9,582 bases of DNA from assembly GCA_021789565.1 (NCBI GenBank), contig JAJYJL010000202.1, positions 1 to 9,582 of the forward strand, read 5' to 3'. The notes under the pieces are model-generated. The model saw nothing but the letters and a program-made list of their open reading frames with translations. It was not told the DNA's origin and did not search any database. The position numbers and the translations under genes were made by a program. The DNA comes from Acidobacteriota bacterium. GTDB lineage: Bacteria > Acidobacteriota > Terriglobia > UBA7540. Shown here one piece after another: positions 7,573 to 9,582 of the stretch; the stretch's first letter is position 1, and each line of letters starts with the position of its first letter.

Positions 7573-7594
7573 GGGTCCGCGAAACAGCAGACCC
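7573..7594 (-). other. Hairpin in the predicted 5' leader of the tolC-like gene
   Basis: On the minus strand the arms GGGTCTGC and GCGGACCC pair over eight positions (one U-G wobble) around a six-base TGTTTC loop. The hairpin ends about 31 bases before the ATG at 7541 and would lie in the transcript starting near 7621. No run of T follows, so it is not an intrinsic terminator. It could stabilise the leader or affect translation; no function is shown. Confidence 0.4.
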
Positions 7595-7631
7595 AGCGAG
7601 CCCTGAGTTCTGCCATTCCGGCAAATACAAT

Positions 7632-7647
7632 GGCACTTACCATGCCA
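7632..7647 (-). promoter_or_regulatory. Candidate sigma-54 (-24/-12) promoter for the efflux operon
   Basis: On the minus strand the sequence is TGGCATGGTAAGTGCC. The -24 GG and -12 GC are exactly 12 bases apart, and the element follows TGGCAYG-N4-TTGCW except at the first T of TTGC and the final W. The predicted transcript start is near 7621, leaving a leader of about 80 bases before ATG 7541. Two operator-like sites lie about 110 and 130 bases upstream of that start, as sigma-54 promoters require. The element is partly palindromic (TGGCA...TGCCA), so a repressor site is an alternative reading. Confidence 0.6.
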
Positions 7648-7722
7648 GTCTCAGCATTGGCTTTAACGTGCAGATAATAAGCAGCTCAGACTAATGGCAC
7701 GACACCGTTTTGCAAGCAAAGA

Positions 7723-7738
7723 TGTCCGGTTATGGGAT
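7723..7738. promoter_or_regulatory. Degenerate second activator half-site
   Basis: The + strand reads TGTCCGGTTATGGGAT. The left arm TGTCCG is identical to that of the perfect repeat at 7744-7759, with only a GGGA remnant in place of the right arm. The start-to-start distance between the two sites is 21 bases, two helical turns, so both would face the same side of the DNA. This supports cooperative binding of an activator dimer pair. Confidence 0.45.
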
Positions 7739-7743
7739 TGAGG

Positions 7744-7759
7744 TGTCCGGAAACGGACA
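7744..7759. promoter_or_regulatory. Inverted-repeat operator, probable enhancer-binding-protein site
   Basis: TGTCCGGAAACGGACA is a perfect 6+6 inverted repeat around a four-base centre. It is centred about 130 bases upstream of the predicted sigma-54 transcript start, the usual range for NtrC-family activator sites. No gene for such an activator lies in the window. As a transcript it could also fold into a hairpin with a GAAA or UUUC loop, but no T run follows it on either strand. Confidence 0.55.
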
Positions 7760-7929
7760 GTCGCAGCCGCCTTCAGCCGAGGCGTACTACAAGCCAACGG
7801 CAGATCCAGCGGTGGAAATCGTTGGATACTAACCAGCCTTGCAGGTCGAAGCGCCCACACCTGGCCGGGGAATCCATAGCAATGCGGGCCCGGAGATATC
7901 GCCAACGCGATGGAACAGAAATTTATTGC
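7760..7929. other. Intergenic stretch between the S8 protease stop and the operator sites; nothing further recognised
   Basis: This is the distal part of the 388-base gap 7542-7929. I see no convincing reading frame, RNA gene or intrinsic terminator for the protease gene. A five-base stem (CGCCT/AGGCG, + strand about 7767-7783) has no T run after it. The region may hold the 3' untranslated end of the protease transcript. Confidence 0.4.
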
Positions 7930-9582
7930 TTATTGCCGCGATGGCTGCGCGCCGCTCCGCATCTGCTTCAGCAAGGTTACGGAACGCCTGGGGTCAATGT
8001 TGTGGCGGCGGCCGTCTTTGCTGGTGGTGGCCCCGGCAACGATGAGATGGATGGTTTGCCCCGGCGTCAGCCTGGGGTCAAGCGCGATGAGCTTGGCGGC
8101 AAGATTCACCACGTTTGGCGATGCCATGGAGGTTCCGGACATGCGCAGCTTGCTTCCGCCGGGCACTGTGGAAAGGACTTCGTAGCCGTCTGCGTCAACG
8201 CGGACGGTAGGGCCGTAGCTGGTAAAGCTGGCCTCGTCTCCGGCCTGGTCCACGGCGCCGACGGTGAGCAGGTTGGGAAGCCTGAACGACGAGGGAATGT
8301 CCTCGTCGAAGGTGCTGTTGCTATTCGAATTGCCGGCGGCGCAAACGAAGAGGATGTCCGGCGCGCTCTTGATGGCGTTGTAGAGGCCAGCCCGCTCGAT
8401 TGCGAAGAGTTTTGCGGCGATGGCCTTACGGTCGGCTGCATCTTTCCCCATACCGTTCTTTTCCAGAGCCACTTCGTCGTCGCGCGGACCCCCGCCCCAG
8501 CTCATGTTAACAACACGGACGTGGTTGGCGCGAAACCAATCCACATAAGCCTGATCGTCCTTGGCTGAGCGTTCGGAGAGTTCTTTGCTGGGCGGCAGCG
8601 GAACATTGTGCCAGTCGAAAGTGATGCGGCCGACGGCCAGCCGGATTGCCGGGTTGCCTCGCGCCGCAATACCCGCCACATGGGTTCCGTGCGAGTAGAT
8701 TGCGAAGAGCTCAAGATTCTCGATAAAGGACGGAACTTTGGACGCCGGCATATGGGAGAGCTTCTGGCGCAGGGCTGTCGCTTCAGGGCTGTCAATGGAG
8801 GCCTGGAGATCTGAAAAACCCTTCAGGTCGCCGAGCATGGAGGGATATTCCTTCCTCTCTTCGGGCGTGAGGGGAAACAGCTCGCCGTGCGTGGGAAAGC
8901 CTTTCAGGTCGAAAGCAATGTCGTGAGGATCACCTTGAGGTCCGGGCTTTGCAACTGTATAGACGCGGCCCGGAAATAACGCGAGATCAGTGCCGGAATC
9001 CCAGATAGCCACGTTCACCGGCGTGAGATTTTCGGCCTTCGTCAGCGCCACGTCGCGAGCTGCCCAGATGTCGGGCTTCTCGACGTTGTTGGCCGAAACC
9101 TCCTGTTTGAGCACAGCGAGCATGGCAGGCACAAGAGCGATCTCGCGTTTGAGGAGAAAGCGGTCTTCGATGAGGCCCCAGGCCAGATCGTTGCTGAGGC
9201 TGTGCGACTTGGCAACTGCGGGCTCGACTTCGGCCTTGACGCTGCCCAGGATCAGCGCCGGCGTGATGATTTCAAAGCTGCTCTTCTGCTGCTTGATCAC
9301 GGTGCCTACAACGGCCCAGGGCAGCGGCTTGATTTCCGCCGCATAGGCTTTCTGGAAGGCCCGGAGGTAGTCCGGTCCGGAGGTATGTCCGGTGGCTTTT
9401 TGTGCTTCGATCATGGCCCTGGTCGGAAGGCCGGTCATCAGTTTCGCATCAGGCTTGTCCTGCACCGCGCGGAGCTTTGCAATGGTTTCAAGCGCTCCCT
9501 GGTTGTCGCCAGCCAGCAACTGCAGATCGAGGCGCACCGCAAGTAGTTCACGCAGCGAGGCGTGGTCCTGCACATCGTAATT
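7930..9582 (-). CDS. S8 (subtilisin-like) serine protease, N-terminus beyond window edge
   Basis: Seen: the frame is open to base 9582 and stops at TAA 7932-7930. The GTG at 9573 (used here as residue 1) is probably an internal Val, since in-frame codons Asn-Tyr-Asp precede it. Residues 1-65 are helical and TPR-like (LLAVRLDLQLLAGDNQGALE). The catalytic set is complete: D192 (AIWDSGTD), H295 (YSHGTHVAG), oxyanion N415 (CAAGNS) and S482 (MSGTSMASP). Known: these motifs define subtilases, which hydrolyse peptide bonds and are usually exported. The signal peptide would be off the window. Odd: 103 residues separate Asp and His, against roughly 30 in subtilisin; the extra segment includes FDLKGFPTHGELFPLTPEER. 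The C-terminus ends about 65 residues after the catalytic Ser with no appended domain. It lies 388 bases before the efflux operon and is probably a separate transcription unit. Substrate unknown. Confidence 0.93.
   Translation of the reverse strand, partial: NYDVQDHASLRELLAVRLDLQLLAGDNQGALETIAKLRAVQDKPDAKLMTGLPTRAMIEAQKATGHTSGPDYLRAFQKAYAAEIKPLPWAVVGTVIKQQKSSFEIITPALILGSVKAEVEPAVAKSHSLSNDLAWGLIEDRFLLKREIALVPAMLAVLKQEVSANNVEKPDIWAARDVALTKAENLTPVNVAIWDSGTDLALFPGRVYTVAKPGPQGDPHDIAFDLKGFPTHGELFPLTPEERKEYPSMLGDLKGFSDLQASIDSPEATALRQKLSHMPASKVPSFIENLELFAIYSHGTHVAGIAARGNPAIRLAVGRITFDWHNVPLPPSKELSERSAKDDQAYVDWFRANHVRVVNMSWGGGPRDDEVALEKNGMGKDAADRKAIAAKLFAIERAGLYNAIKSAPDILFVCAAGNSNSNSTFDEDIPSSFRLPNLLTVGAVDQAGDEASFTSYGPTVRVDADGYEVLSTVPGGSKLRMSGTSMASPNVVNLAAKLIALDPRLTPGQTIHLIVAGATTSKDGRRHNIDPRRSVTLLKQMRSGAQPSRQ

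Noticed and set aside
7542..7643. Longer tolC-like reading frame starting at 7643
   Set aside because: The extra 34 residues would precede a normal signal peptide and would overlap the promoter element; the ATG at 7541 has the ribosome binding site.
7631..7646. A sigma-54-like TGGCAC-N7-TGC match on the + strand
   Set aside because: It is the other face of a partly palindromic element. No gene reads rightward from it, whereas the minus-strand reading points at the tolC-like gene with operators on the correct side.
7694..7714. A second TGGCAC ... TTGCA pair on the + strand
   Set aside because: GG and GC are 16 bases apart rather than 12, so it does not fit sigma-54 spacing, and no gene follows on that strand. 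The shared AATGGCAC octamer with 7629-7636 is probably chance.
7663..7905. An 80-codon minus-strand frame between the protease and the tolC-like gene
   Set aside because: It runs through the operator sites, has no good ribosome binding site that I can see and has composition typical of noncoding sequence.
7732..8568. A 278-codon + strand frame spanning the operator region and the end of the protease gene
   Set aside because: It is antisense to the conserved catalytic Ser and Asn motifs of the S8 protease, and its sequence has no recognisable domain.
5670..9582. Type I secretion unit exporting the adjacent S8 protease
   Set aside because: The protease lacks glycine-rich RTX repeats or a C-terminal secretion signal, is separated by 388 bases with a promoter in between, and the permease is MacB/FtsX-like rather than a type I exporter.

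Overview
The window most likely comes from an Acidobacteriota genome. The main evidence is an 807-residue duplicated FtsX/MacB-type permease that reads like the ADOP family ('acidobacterial duplicated orphan permease'). It sits next to a TolC-like porin with a glycine-rich insert, a HlyD/MacA-like adaptor and a receiver domain of the type common in acidobacterial regulators. No 16S or other phylogenetic marker is present, so this placement is an inference from gene families.

Every supported gene lies on the minus strand, so the transcriptional order runs from high to low coordinates. First is the C-terminal part of an S8 (subtilisin-like) serine protease, 9582-7930, whose start lies outside the window. 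A 388-base intergenic region follows (7929-7542). It holds a well-formed sigma-54 (-24/-12) promoter candidate at 7647-7632. About 100 bases upstream of that lie a perfect inverted repeat (TGTCCG-N4-CGGACA, 7744-7759) and a degenerate second copy 21 bases away, as expected for enhancer-binding-protein sites. The putative operon then reads: TolC-family outer membrane protein (7541-5670), a possible 25-codon leader ORF (5601-5524), HlyD/MacA-type adaptor (5519-4269), a response regulator with a PP2C/SpoIIE phosphatase output domain (4188-2998), the ADOP-type permease (2963-540), and the N-terminal third to half of a MacB/LolD-type ABC ATPase (407-1, cut by the window edge).

Together the genes encode the parts of a tripartite MacAB-TolC-like ABC efflux or export machine: outer membrane channel, periplasmic adaptor, inner membrane permease and cytoplasmic ATPase. 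A signalling protein is embedded between adaptor and permease. Its receiver domain looks like those of NtrC-type (sigma-54) activators, but its output is a phosphatase rather than AAA+/Fis. The activator expected to use the sigma-54 promoter is therefore not seen here. The 132-base gap between permease and ATPase is filled by degenerate heptamer-phased sequence.

The points most worth a second look are the sigma-54 promoter with its paired operator, the receiver-PP2C protein inside an efflux operon, the seven-base periodic spacer, the leader ORF overlapping the adaptor ribosome binding site, and the unusually long Asp-to-His spacing in the S8 protease. No RNA genes, insertion sequences, CRISPR arrays or convincing intrinsic terminators were seen.
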